Of a DNA stretch of 64,000 bases, positions 8,538-18,843 are shown piece after piece (positions within the stretch are counted from its first letter, which is position 1; every line of letters begins with the position of its first letter). Source of the stretch: Blepharisma stoltei (taxonomy: Eukaryota > Ciliophora > Heterotrichea > Heterotrichida > Blepharismidae). The notes under the pieces were generated by a model that was not told where the DNA came from, made no database searches, and saw only the letters and a program-made list of their open reading frames with translations. Position numbers and translations under genes: made by a program. The stretch spans positions 744,001 to 808,000 of the forward strand of contig CAJZBQ010000001.1 of assembly GCA_914767885.1 (NCBI GenBank), given 5' to 3'.

Positions 8538-11500
8538 GTAATATCTTGGAGTAAACATAGAGTCGTCGTCATCATATTTCACCTTTCGCTTTATGAATTT
8601 CCATATGCAGTAGACTACAAACATAAGAGAAAACCCATTCCCTGCTATTACAAGTAAGCTGCTTCAGCTTGAGTTTTCTTCAAAAGTTTTGCAAAATGTC
8701 GTTAAGCAGTCTTCAAGGCATTTTAGCTCACTGTCTTGTTTTTTACACATTTGGGAGCATTGGACCATACAATTGGAAGGAGCAATTGAGACTTTAGTTG
8801 AAGATGGGTTTACTGAGTTATTTTGAAGATTTGTCTCACTTTTGGGGGTTTGACTGCTAGGGTTATTTGGTAGATTTTCTGTCAGAGTTAATTCTTTATT
8901 ATTTGGGTCTGCTTTTTTATCTTCAAGAAATGGCTCAGAGTTCTGTTCTTTGTTTGGTGCCTCAAGATCAGTTTCTGGATTTTTCAGCTTTTCAGGATCA
9001 GGGCTTATTAAGTTTATTTCCTGGTTATTAGAAATTGTTTTTGTCTCTCCAAGTTTATTATCAGAGACTTGCTGCTTGTTTTCTGCCTTGGTTGTTTCTA
9101 GATTATTTAAATTTTCATATACTTTTTGACTAGGAATATCTTTTTGTATGTCTTCAGTTCTATTTATTGCAGATAAATTAGTATTCTCCTTTGCCTCCTT
9201 AATATTTTCGTCTTCAGACTTCGTGGTATTTTCTGTAACTCGCCCCCCCCCCCCCTCCGTTAGTGAACAAAACCATTAGAAAAATCGCTATTTTTTGCCC
9301 AAAAACCCACCCTCCGTGAGTGAACAAAAATTTTTTTAATAGAAAAATTGTTTATGGAAAAATTTTTTGATATATAAGAGATAATTATTATAATGAAATC
9401 TCGAGCTATTTCTGTTTAATTTTTAACAAATTGCTTTTTTAAAACATAAATTTTATAAATTAAATTAATATTTGCTTTTCCATTTTTGCAAATTAGGATT
9501 TTTTTAAATTTCGAAAAAAAATATTTTCTATAAAATTTATATATAAATTTTTTTAAAAAAAAAAATTAACCCCCCTCCCGTGAGTGAACAAAATTTTTTT
9601 GTTCACTCACGGAGGGGGGAGTAAGTTTTTCTATTTGTTCTTCTAGTTGCGCTTGGTAATAATTTTTTGTCTCTAATTCAGGCTCAATTATGTTTTCTAT
9701 AGAGTTTTCGCTTTCACTTTCACTTGTTTTGTTTTCTGCGATCTCTTGAGATTTATCTCCATATGTTTCAGCCTCTCCCCACAACTCTGAAAGCTTTTGA
9801 GCTTCATAATACAAAGGGAGTCTGTCATCTATACGGCTTGAAGTACTTTTATCATCTATATCTGAAGCTTGACTTTCCTTAATAACTGTGTCATTTGCAT
9901 TCAAGCTTGTTTTATTTTCATTAGCCATTGAGTTTTCTTGACATTCATTTATATCGCACATTTCTTCGTTTGTATTATTATCAATTTTTATAGTTTCTGA
10001 TTCTATATTGCTATAGTTAAGCATTGTGCCATTAGCTAAATCTTGATATAGGAACTGGCTGTTTTTAGGGTTTTCTTTATTGCTTTCTATTGAATTTTCA
10101 CTATAAAAATGGGGTGCATTTGTTACATTTTCAGAAGAAAAGTTTGCTTGAAGGGATAGGTTGCTTGTCTGAATTTCCTCTTCAGTTAATAATTCTTTAG
10201 CTGAAGCTTCTAGGCTTTTATTAGTATTTTCTTCTGATACCTCTTCAGCTGATGTTTCTTGAGCTTTATTAATATAATCTTCTGATACTTCTTCAACCAA
10301 AGATTCTGAGATAAAATCTGGCTTACCAGTATGCTCTTCTGATATGTCTTCTATTGGTGGCTCAGCTAAATTCTCTGATTTTATTTCTTGACTCCCCCCC
10401 CCCTTTAAATTGAAACAAAAATTTTGTTTCAATTTAAAGGGGGGGGGGGAGTGAGTTTTATTGATATTTTCTATTAGCAATTTTTCATCAGAATTTTCTA
10501 TAATTTCATGAGAATTATTGGAAATATTTTCATTAGGCTCGAGTTTTAGATCTTCATCTTCAGTAGAATTATATCTAGTGTTATTTAGCTGCATTTGGAA
10601 TAGATCTTGAGTTGTAGTATTATCTAAAAATAATTGATCGATTTGAGCGACATAGGGTTTGTCATTTTTCTCTATATTTGTATCATTGTTTATTACTTCA
10701 TTTGCGAATTCAGTTGGATTTTCTGAAGGATTTTCTGCCTCTGTTGGATAATTAGATGGTAAATCTGCTTCTGTTGAGCTATTTAATGATAATATATCTT
10801 CTGTTGAATTATTAAAAGGCTCAATTCTTTCTATATCAAATTCAGGGTCATTCTCATCAATTTTGATATTTTTATCTTCATTTAAAGTTATTCCAGCTTG
10901 TTCTGTATCATGATCAAAAATTCCAAGAGTCAGATTTTTAATTAAACTTTCAAATATTTGTGTAAAGTTATACTCTGGGCTGTTTATATCTGACTCAGCT
11001 TCTTCACTTTTACCCTGATCTATTTGATTTTTAAATTCCTCTTCTTCTACCACATAATTTTTATTGCTGATATTTAATCTTGAATCCTGCTCATTATATT
11101 CTATTTCAGCCTCTTTTTGTTCATACTGAATATAATTCTCTCCTTGCTGCTCATTTTCAGTAAAATTATTATTTCTGCTAATATTTTCAGTATTATCTAT
11201 AGCTTCAATTTTTTCTATTTCCTCTTTTTGAAGCTCATTTTCAGTAAAATTATAATTTCTGCTAGTATTTTCAGTATTATCTATACCTCCGATTTTTTCT
11301 AGATCAGTCTCTTGGCTTTCTATGTCATTTTTTATTTCATTTTTTTCTATTTCATCCTCTTGCTGCTCATTTTTAGTGTTATCTATAGCTCCGATTTTTT
11401 CTATATCAGCCTCTTGGTTTTCTATATCATTTTTTTCTATTTTATCCTGCTCATTTTCAGTAATATTATAACCATAATATTAAAAATATCAGTTAGGGAT

Positions 11501-12211
11501 AAGTCCTAGCTTCTGGTAAAACAGACAAGGACCTAAAATCCGAGCTTAGTGAGAGTCTGGCTGGAAGAGCAGAAGTCAGTGCTGAGTCTGGCACCGACTA
11601 GAGAAGTCTTAACTGACTTATTAACTTTAATGGTTCGACGGTTAGGTCGGTTCACCTACCGTTGCTCAGGGCTGTTAACGTAGCTGGACCCTCAAGTTAA
11701 AAGGAGACTGAGGGCACTATTATGCTAGAGTAATTCAATAAACTTAAATATTATATTTTCTGCTCATATCAATATTATTATCTAAAACATTTATAATTCC
11801 TTCAATATTTTCTCTACCAGCCTCTTCATTTTCCATATTATTCTTTTCATTTAAATCTAATTTTTGACTCTTTTCCCTTTCACTCGTTTTCACAATCCCT
11901 ACCAATTCAAAACAATTGCACTCCTTCAAACACTGCAAAATATCCGCTTTATTTTCAAAATTCCAGCATGGTTCTTCACAATATAAGCTGCAGCCAGTCA
12001 AACTAAATACAATATCATTATACTCTAAAGGAATTTTCTGCATCACAAATGCTATATCCACAGCTTCTACCACAAGACTTATTTCTTTTTCCACGCAGCC
12101 ACAGTCACTTAAGCATCTATTTAATTCTTTTTCTTCTCTACAGCTCCTTACGCAGCTTTCCTCACAAATCAATGAAAAAGCACTGGCAAAAAGAAAAACT
12201 AGCCATTTCAT
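8526..12211 (-). CDS. Long acidic type I membrane protein with three Cys-cluster motifs
   Basis: Signal peptide MKWLVFLFASAFSLI, then CEESCVRSCREEKELNRCLSDCGC, i.e. C-x3-C-x3-C-x8-C-x3-C-x-C. Two more clusters follow the same plan: CSLYCEEPCW..CLKECNC and CMVQCSQMCKK..CLEDCLTTFC. Between them lies an 800-residue acidic, Asn/Glu/Ser-rich region with tandem units like IEKIxxIDNTENxSRNxNFTENE. Near the C-terminus a membrane span (LLVIAGNGFSLMFVVYCIW) precedes a basic/acidic tail, stop TAA at 8526. Frame runs through after removing 11471-11755 and the MITE 9239-9621 (EKLT-ENTTK). Roughly 1000 residues. Probably a surface or vacuolar glycoprotein; no family recognised. Confidence 0.75.
9239..9621. 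mobile_element. BogoMITE-like MITE (383 bp)
   Basis: Ends CTCGCCCCC..CTCCGTTAGTG and ..CACTCACGGAGGGGGGAG, flanked by TAA on both sides. One end is a self-complementary hairpin of two CCTCCGTGAGTGAACAAAA arms; the other end has two direct copies of that motif. Removal leaves the Cys-motif gene in frame (EKLTENTTK). Confidence 0.88.
10392..10451. mobile_element. 60-bp palindromic micro-MITE
   Basis: Consists only of two inverted repeat arms (CTCCCCCCCCCCTTTAAATT.. and its complement) flanked by TGA duplications (10389-10391, 10452-10454). It equals the hairpin end of the MITE family at 44860-45630. Length plus duplication is 63 bp, so the host frame stays open with the insert present. Confidence 0.85.
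11471..11755. mobile_element. Retroposon-like insert / IES
   Basis: 285 bp between direct repeats AATATTATA (11462-11470, 11747-11755). Removal joins DMSRKYNI to TENEQDKIEK. Contains GGTTCGA, a B-box-like core, near 11631, but no convincing tRNA. Confidence 0.65.
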
Positions 12212-12362
12212 TTGATTTATTGTAGTAAACGGATAAATGATTTTAGTTTAAAATTATTATGGCAAGCTATCTGCACATGCAAAAGTGACCTTTTGGCATG
12301 TATGATCTGATAATTTCAGAAATTTTGGGATTATTTGATATTCTATAATCCCAGCCTACAAA

Positions 12363-13034
12363 TTATTTTTTTAATAAAAATTGACTAATGGGAAATATAA
12401 GGGGGAAAATGCATAATTTTAAGGCAGCTTTTAATTCTTCCCTTCTTCAAGAGCAGCATTGGAGAAATTGTTTGACGACTTCAAAATACCCCCATCTTAC
12501 AGCGACTTGTAAAGCGTTTTCTTCATCTTTTTTCTTAAGGTCGCTTTTTAAGTGACAATCAGCACCATAATCAAGTAAAATTTGAATGGTTTCTCAATAT
12601 CCATGTCTGGCAGCTTCATATAGCGGACGGACACCTTGGACATTTTTCTTATTCAAATATGAGTCTGGGTCCTTAAAACTCCTTACAAATCGTTTTGGGT
12701 GATTTTCAATAAGTGTTTCTATATCAATTAAATCTTGCTTGTTTGATCTCTGTATTAGACAAAATAATTTTTCTGTTACTTTGTGCTCATCAAGAACGTC
12801 ATTAAGCAAAAAAGTGTGGGTCCTTGAGTACTCAATGCGGGTTGGGCTGCTTTGGACATCTTGGACAAGTTCATCAATATCTTGCATAACCTTTATTTCA
12901 CTGTTTTTAAATAAATGTGAAGCATGAATTACATTCTTTAATAGCTTCCATCGCTTTTTAGCTTTACTTTTAGGTATTGGAGATTCTTTGCTGTCTGCAA
13001 GAGTTGGCTCACCAACTGAAAAATGATCTTCCAT
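12363..13034 (-). CDS. Ankyrin-repeat protein
   Basis: Start ATG at 13034 (MEDHFSVGEP). A basic N-terminal region and a helical middle part (VMQDIDELVQDVQ, EKLFCLIQRSNKQDLIDIETLIE) lead into ankyrin repeats: NVQGVRPLYEAARHGYWETIQILLDYGADC and ENALQVAVRWGYFEVVKQFLQ. TGA encodes Trp in HGYWETIQ and CCSWRRE. The last residues before TAA at 12363 (KLCIFPLIFPISQFLLK) are AT-rich and may include part of an unrecognised IES, so the true C-terminus is uncertain. A protein-interaction role is likely; the partner is unknown. Confidence 0.75.
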
Positions 13035-13209
13035 TAATTATTCGGCTTATTAGATGAATAATATTTTGATGTTGGAATAAACCAAATATTTTATGGAAAT
13101 TAATTAATTTCTTTTAGTAAAAGCAAAATAATCATTATATAATTTTTTTATATAAACTGATATACCAATGAGTATATTTTATATTAAATTTTAAGGTATT
13201 TATTTACAT

Positions 13210-14352
13210 TTATCTTGCCTGCAGACCTTGAATAATCATAATGGCTTGATTCCTTTCATTTACGAACTCTTCATCTTTTTTATCCTTCTGAAATTTTTCA
13301 AAAAATTTGACCAGTCTGTCTTTATTTTTCAAAAGAATTTTGTAAGCAGGCAGCTTGTGGGCATCTCTCCCGAGTTCGACTAATCTTTTTAAAATGACCA
13401 TAAATAAGTGAAATGCTTCCATTTTTACTTGAGCAGAGTCATCAGCTCTTATCAGCATCATGACATATTTTATATATTTTCCATATATGTGGTTTGTTTA
13501 TTTTGATGAAAAATCTTTTATTTATAGAGGAAAATAGTCTTCTAGCAGCTTTAAAATTAGGAATTTTTATATATAAGGGGTTAAGTTTTCTTCCCCTACT
13601 ACATATTGATCTTTAAAATCCCCAGTCCCAGACCTTGTCAAAATATTATACAAAATGCTTAATGCTTGTCTTTTGCAATAATAATCCTTATCACACAAAG
13701 AATATAAGCTTTGAAGTACTTCTACATAATGTTCATTGATAAACTCTGCCGCAACAGGTTTTTCGCATTCTATCAGAATTTTCATAGTATCAAGAGCATC
13801 TGACCCAATCTCAAAAGGCATATCAATTGCGGTTCGGACAAGAGTTGATAGGATTTCTACAGTCAAACAGGCACGAAATATTGTAGGATTCTGTAAGAGA
13901 TCTCTTAAAAATTGCCCACATAGCAAAAAAAGCTCTGCAGTTGAGTACGATGTAATCAAAGGAATTATAACCCTATCAATGTGTCGGCATATATAAAACT
14001 CCAGCGAATTCCCATTACTGAGCAGTCTTGATATTAAGTTAAGTAGTTCTTTTGCAGTCTCAAAGTCAAAATTAGTCAGATTCGACACTAAAAAAGCAGG
14101 GAAATCGTCCTCAGCGAGGACTGCAGTTATTTCATCAATAGATTCAGGCTTTTTACTAAGCTTATGGTCTCCTTGTATTATTTTTAATATCCTATCAAAG
14201 TATTTTTCAAATGAACTGTGAGCTTTCCTGAATTCTGGAGAATTCGAAGAAAGTGATATTAAATGCCTGGTCTCATAACAAAAACGCTGAGCATTCGCAC
14301 GAGCTGACTTGTTTGCACGAAAGGCAGCTGGGCCATACTTTTCGCGATCCAT
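13210..14352 (-). CDS. Mo25/CAB39 family scaffold protein
   Basis: Start ATG at 14352 (MDREKYGPAAF), just inside the edge of a MITE that occupies the leader. The armadillo-like helical repeats carry Mo25 landmarks: LLCGQFLRDLLQN, FEIGSDALDTMK, NEHYVEVLQSLYSL, KRQALSILYNILT, then after IES 13473-13583 NLKYVMMLIRADDSAQVKMEAFHLF and LVKFFEKFQKDKKDEEFVNERNQAIMIIQ. About 340 residues, the family length. Mo25 binds STRAD and activates GCK-type kinases such as LKB1 partners; in protists it also works with NDR kinases in morphogenesis. Stop TAA 13210. Confidence 0.88.
13473..13583. other. IES in Mo25 gene (111 bp)
   Basis: Between TA 13471-13472 and TA 13582-13583. Removal joins GEENL to KYVMMLIR, matching the family. 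Confidence 0.85.
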
Positions 14353-14356
14353 GATA

Positions 14357-14507
14357 TAGAAATTTCCCATAGATGGCACTGTTTGCCCTTGATTTGCCCA
14401 TGAGAAAATTTTTTTGGTTTGACCAAACCATATGGGACTGGTCGAACCAAAAAATTTCCCCACTGGGCAAATCAAGGGCAAACAGCGCCATCTATGGGAA
14501 ATTTCTA
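14357..14507. mobile_element. Palindromic MITE in the Mo25 5' leader
   Basis: Arms of about 50 bp starting TAGAAATTTCCCATAGATGG and containing TTTGCCCTTGATTTGCCCA, inverted at the other end; the centre is also foldable. TA at both ends (14355-14356, 14508-14509). Ends 4 bp upstream of the ATG. Confidence 0.82.
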
Positions 14508-14670
14508 TATTATAAAGAAATCATATAAAATGGCTACTGCAAGAATTTAGCTATTTTAATTAAGAAATAATAATTAATATTCATTTTTCCCTATAAAACC
14601 CTTTCCAAAATATAAGCCATTACCTTAAAAAAATCAATAAAAATATTCATATTCTTTATAGTGCAGTATC

Positions 14671-16164
14671 ATGTTCCTATTCCTCATATTGTTCTCCTTT
14701 GCAATCAGCCAAGAGCTTCATGAAGAAATCCGCAAGCAAAAAATTGCTTCGTGTTTACTGCTGCTTAGGTATAAAACTTCTCAAAATGAAAAAGAAATCC
14801 AAGACTTTGTCAATGAATTAGATGAAAAAGTCAGAGATACAGCTATGAATAAAATTATTGGAGATATTATGATAAATTGTATTGAGAGGATTAGTGTGCC
14901 GGATGCTGTCAATATTTTTGAATATCAGGAGAATGTGGATTATTTAATTCAAAAGCAAGGGATTTTGGTATGGAATAAAGAGGATTATAGAGGAAAAGAA
15001 GAAATTAGTTATACTGACTCCCCCCCCCCCCTCCGTGAGTGAACAAAAAAATTTTGTTCACTCACGGAGGGGGGTTAATTTTTTTTTTTTAAAAAAATTT
15101 TATATATAAATTTTCTAAAAAATTTTTGTTTTGAAATTTAAAAAAATCCTAATTTGCAAAAATTTGAAAGCAAATATTAATTTAATTTATAAAAATTTAT
15201 GTTTTAAAACGCAATTCATTTAAAATTAAACAGAATTAGCTCTAGATTTCATTATATTAATTATCATTTATATATCAAAAATTTTTTTTCCATAAAAAAT
15301 TTTTGTATTAAAAAAATTTTTGTTCACTCACGGAGGGTGGGTTTTTGGGCAAAAAATGGCGATTTTTCTAATGGTTTTGTTCACTCACGGAGGGGGGGGA
15401 GTGAGGAGTATTATAAGCTGTTTGAGGAAATCAAGCAGGTAAAAGAACAGTTTAAGATGGACAATGGTGGTGTATATTAAAGTGGCGAGGAGAATCAACC
15501 ACCCTTTTAAAAACTGTAGATGGGGAAACCCAGGGACCCTGTGGAAGGCAAGATGGTAATGTGTATCCGGCCAGGTTTTAATTGGTCTAGTGGAGCGCAA
15601 TATCGGACTAGGCCAAGTGCATTCTACTCCAGGTCAAGATTTTATCTTGTGGGAAGATGAAACTGGAGTTGGAAAGGAAAGGAAAGATCCAGAAAAACCA
15701 GTAAGTTTCCTCCTCGTCAATCGGGATTACTTCCAAGCGCGATGCCAGCTTTGAGTTCTGACTACGTGAATTCCAATTTGGCCAGAAGATTCGATTTATT
15801 GAATGTTTTGGAATCTGAACCCCGCTGACTGACAGTATAGTAGCTCAGCGCATCGAGCTCAAGGGTAGTAATTGCAAGCCCTCGTCCGTGAGAAGCGACA
15901 GAGATTCTGTCCTCAGACTGGCAAGCAATAGGTGCAGTCAAAAAAAGATTAATGCCCTTATGGCTTACTAGAAGTTTTTCTATAATCTTAAGTTAAGTTA
16001 AGCTGGAGCAACGGAAAGTGGCTGAGCCATTGCCATTGAAAAAATTTGGGTGGAGATATTTTATTTTAATTGTTGGGATTTTTGGAGCATTTTTCTATTG
16101 GGCTGTAAAGAGAGTGCTTAAAGCAGATGCGCCAAAGAAGAAAAAAAATAAAAAAGACGAATAA
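14671..16164 (+). CDS. Small type I membrane protein with luminal helix-rich domain
   Basis: Signal peptide MFLFLILFSFAIS, then a charged helical luminal part (EEIRKQKIASCLLLLRYK..ELDEKVRDTAMNKIIGD, paired Cys). Two inserts are removed: a MITE (15018-15401) and a retroposon-like IES (15455-16000). The result, KLFEEIKQVKEQFKLEQRKVAEPLPLKKFG, leads into a membrane segment (WRYFILIVGIFGAFFYWAV) and a lysine-rich tail with TAA at 16162-16164. About 190 residues. At the MITE, removal at the TGA duplication gives SYTEEYYKLF, whereas a TA-to-TA cut gives SYYKLF. The KKKKNKK tail would suit ER retention. No family recognised. Confidence 0.7.
15018..15401. mobile_element. BogoMITE-like MITE (384 bp)
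   Basis: CTCCCCCC..CTCCGTGAGTGAAC and complement, hairpin end on the left. Flanked by TGA on both sides (15015-15017, 15402-15404) rather than TTA/TAA. Confidence 0.9.
15455..16000 (+). mobile_element. Retroposon-like IES
   Basis: Between TA 15453-15454 and TA 15999-16000, short shared TTAAG, 3' end TTAAGTTAAGTTAAG. Removal joins KEQF to KLEQRK in frame. Related to the insert at 5275-5791. Confidence 0.72.
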
Positions 16165-16292
16165 TCAAATAAATTTGGATTTCTAATTATTCTTATTAAG
16201 ATATGAGGACAGCTTTTCTATAAATTTTAAATATTTATTAGATGCATTAATAATGAAGTTCATATCCAAAAGTGATTTTTTATGTAAGCAAA

Positions 16293-17419
16293 TTAATTTT
16301 TATGATGTGGGTACCTATTCCTAATTAAATCATCTGTCCTCAAAATCAAGTTTAAAGGAGTTTTTGCCACTCTGTAGCATTGAGAGCACAACAATAAATG
16401 GGCATGCTTAAACGTTTTTCTTATCATTTTTATCCCAAACGCTCCCTTTCCTACATCATTATTTGTATCTTGTGGGCACTCCACACATAAGAAATCTCCT
16501 AATGTTTGGCATCATTCTTTTGTTCGCTTCTGAAAATATGACCCATTTCCTTTGATACTAATCCCAACATCCAAATAGTTAAATTCGCTCCCATACAATT
16601 GAAAAAAATTATTCTCAATATCACTAATTATCTTCTATATTTCCTATAAAAAAATATTTTTTTAAATATAAATGGATAATATCTCCATAGTCCTTATTAC
16701 ATATATCATAAAAAATAATAACTAAAAAATGTCCAAGCGTATATCTCCCATAATGTTTATTATCCCCTTTATGTGCAGGGTGCATCTGCACAGAGCTTAC
16801 TACCATACAAAACAATAAAAAGCTCCCAATCCCTCCTAAATAAGTTTCATTAAGCCCTCTTTGTTTTAAAAAATATTTCAAAACAAAAACAATATACTTT
16901 ACCTCAGGGTATTTTGCAAGGTACTCTTTCACAATATTTACCCCTTCTATTCCTCCGCTAATATTGAATGATATATCAACATGCAAACCTGTAGATCTGT
17001 CTACATAAATAAAATGGCATTCGGTTCGAGAGAAATTGGCTCTGCCAATTTTCTCTCCCTCATGGAATTTTATTTATGGGGTTGGGTTTTCTCTCGAGAA
17101 CTTCTGCACAGCAACAGCCGTCTAACTTTGGGGATAACCAAAGGCACGGCTCCTCAGTGCACTCAAGATTTCGGAGTTTTACCTCTCAGCACATCCCCAC
17201 GGGAGGATGACCCTTAGGCGGAACACGCGCAGGAGCTGAGTCTGAACGAGCGACGGCAACGCGCCGGGTGAGATGTGCGGCGATTTATCTGGCGACTAGC
17301 CTTGTAGAAGGCTTGGGTGTGGGCTGACCACATATTCCAAGATGGCTTGGTGACGTCACTAGTTGTCGCTTTGACCCTTTTTCATTAAGGGGTGTGGGCA
17401 CTAGACACCTTAAAGACTA

Positions 17420-17471
<52 letters not shown>

Positions 17472-17998
17472 GATCTGTCTACAAATTTTATAATTGGGAC
17501 TCTTGCATTATAAATTTTTTCGATTTCACTAGCCATAGCTGACTGAACTAAGTCGCTTGACAGCAAATCTATTAGTGTGGCTGAGTCTTGGTCAGTCTGG
17601 GTTTTAATTACAATATCAATATCACTTGTTGGCAGCCACAGACCATTAGCAAGAGATCCAAAAATATTCACTTCGGAGTTTGGTCAGATATTTCGAGTTT
17701 TTTCAGTCAGCCTATTGAGAATACTCTGCTGGTCAGCTTTTTCTGAAGGGGTTGGCTGCATAAAATCGTAAAAATCGATGATTTCTTCATGCAAAAGCAG
17801 AAGAGAGTCTTTAAACTTCAAGGTATTTTTCCGTACCCATGGAGCTAATTCAATATCTTCGTCTTCTGGGCTGTCTGGAGCTGGCATAATTTTTTTCCCT
17901 GCTTTTGGAGGAGAAGGATTTGGGGTTCTTGAGCGGCTTCTCGGCTTATTTAAAGAAGATTCAGAGGCTGGCTTTGATCTTCCGCGATTAAGGCTCAT
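16293..17998 (-). CDS. TRF4/PAPD5-type non-canonical poly(A) polymerase
   Basis: The N-terminus is Ser/Arg/Pro-rich. The nucleotidyltransferase core follows: NIFGSLANGLWLPTSDIDIVI with the GS and DxD motif, VPIIKFVDRSTGLHVDISFN with the third Asp, then the central/PAP-associated domain (GIEGVNIVKEYLAKYP, YFLKQRGLNETYLGGIGSF, LGHFLVIIFYDI, FFQLYGSEFNYLDVGISI). TGA is Trp in RNIWPNSEV. A 478-bp retroposon sits between KFVDRST and GLHVD. A further very short interruption, near 16630-16665, precedes SDIENNFFQLYG; I could not fix its ends. Likely adds A tails for nuclear RNA surveillance or small-RNA processing. Stop TAA 16293. Confidence 0.86.
17006..17483 (+). mobile_element. Retroposon-like insert with (TAAG)n tail
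   Basis: Flanked by a perfect 15-bp direct repeat GTAGATCTGTCTACA (16991-17005, 17469-17483). GC-rich body without long ORF. 3' end of about 12 TAAG units (17420-17470). The 5' end folds: ATAAATAAAAT pairs with ATTTTATTTAT 60 bp later and GAGAAATTGGC with GCCAATTTTCTC. Removal restores the third catalytic Asp motif of the host gene. Confidence 0.88.
17420..17470 (+). repeat. (TAAG)n microsatellite
   Basis: About 12 tandem TAAG units at the 3' end of the retroposon-like insert. Confidence 0.95.
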
Positions 17999-18277
17999 TT
18001 TATTAATTTTAATTTAGATAAAATTATGAGCTTTGGAATTAATACAGATCTTTGAAAAAGGCAATTTATTTTCAGTTAGCGAGAACTGTTTACAAGCTGC
18101 TAAATTGTATTCAAAATGACAAAAAATCTCGATAAAAATTGACGAACTTTAAATACGCAAAATTTGAAGCAAAGTTTTATGCTGAATTGGATATTTTATG
18201 TTATAAATAATACAAATTTAAAATAAAAAAAATTAATTAAATAAATAAAAAGGATTTTTAGTAGATAAGTATATAAT

Positions 18278-18843
18278 TTAAAATACAATGCAATGGCATC
18301 CTGTCTTCTTCGATACTTCTGGGTATATAATCGGTTCCACCTCGATTACTGTATATAGAGGCATATTCTTTGAACGATCAGGAAAGCAGACTTTTTTAGC
18401 TTTAATATTAGGCTTAGGATCGCTTATACTTTGTGTGAGGGAATTATTAGACTGGTCAGCTGTGATAATTTTCTTACTCCCCCCTATGTGAGTGAACAAT
18501 AATTTTGTTCGCTTACGGAGGAGTTAATTTTTTTCAAAATTTCGAAAAATCCCTAATTTGGAATAATTTTAAAACAAATATTAATTTAATTTGTGAAATT
18601 TATATTTTAAAATGCAAGCTGTTTAAAATTAAGCAGAATATCTAGAGACTTCATTATAATAATTATCACTTATATATAAGAATATTTTTTCATAAAAAAT
18701 TTTTAGTTCACTCACTAAAGGTGGGTTTTTTGGCAAAAAATAAGGATTTTTTCCAATGGTTTTGTTCGCTTACGGAGGGGAAAGATAAGAATTGACTTCG
18801 GAACTAGGCTTCTTTTGCGTGGACTTTTGTCACTCATTTCCAT
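18278..18843 (-). CDS. Small PP1-docking protein with CaaX end
   Basis: With the decayed MITE (18477-18787) removed, the product is about 85 residues from ATG 18843 (MEMSDKSPRKRSL). It contains SILKK, a match to the SILK motif, followed about 30 residues later by KKVCFPD, a match to RVxF (KVCF). SILK upstream of RVxF is the docking pair of protein phosphatase 1 regulators such as inhibitor-2. The C-terminus CIVF fits a CaaX prenylation box, so the protein may bring PP1 to a membrane. No other domain. Function inferred from short motifs only. Stop TAA 18278. Confidence 0.68.
18477..18787. mobile_element. Decayed BogoMITE-like IES
   Basis: 311 bp between TA 18475-18476 and TA 18786-18787. Ends CTCCCCCCTATGTGAGTG and CGCTTACGGAGGGG are diverged. 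Removal joins PKSIL to KKIITADQ in frame. Confidence 0.85.

Noticed and set aside
11117-11509. Phe/Ile-rich plus-strand ORFs
   Set aside because: Antisense shadow of the Asn/Glu/Ile-rich repeats of the minus-strand Cys-motif protein.
8514-12211. Many short genes separated by TGA stops
   Set aside because: With TGA as Trp and inserts removed the region reads as one protein with signal peptide and membrane span.
14353-14491. N-terminal extension of Mo25 and two overlapping ORFs
   Set aside because: They translate the arms of a palindromic MITE; Mo25 homology begins at the ATG at 14352.
16981-17217. 78-codon plus-strand ORF
   Set aside because: Spans the duplication and the retroposon 5' end; not supported as protein.
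17420-17470. CRISPR-like or telomeric repeat
   Set aside because: Plain TAAG microsatellite tail without spacers; no telomere addition context.
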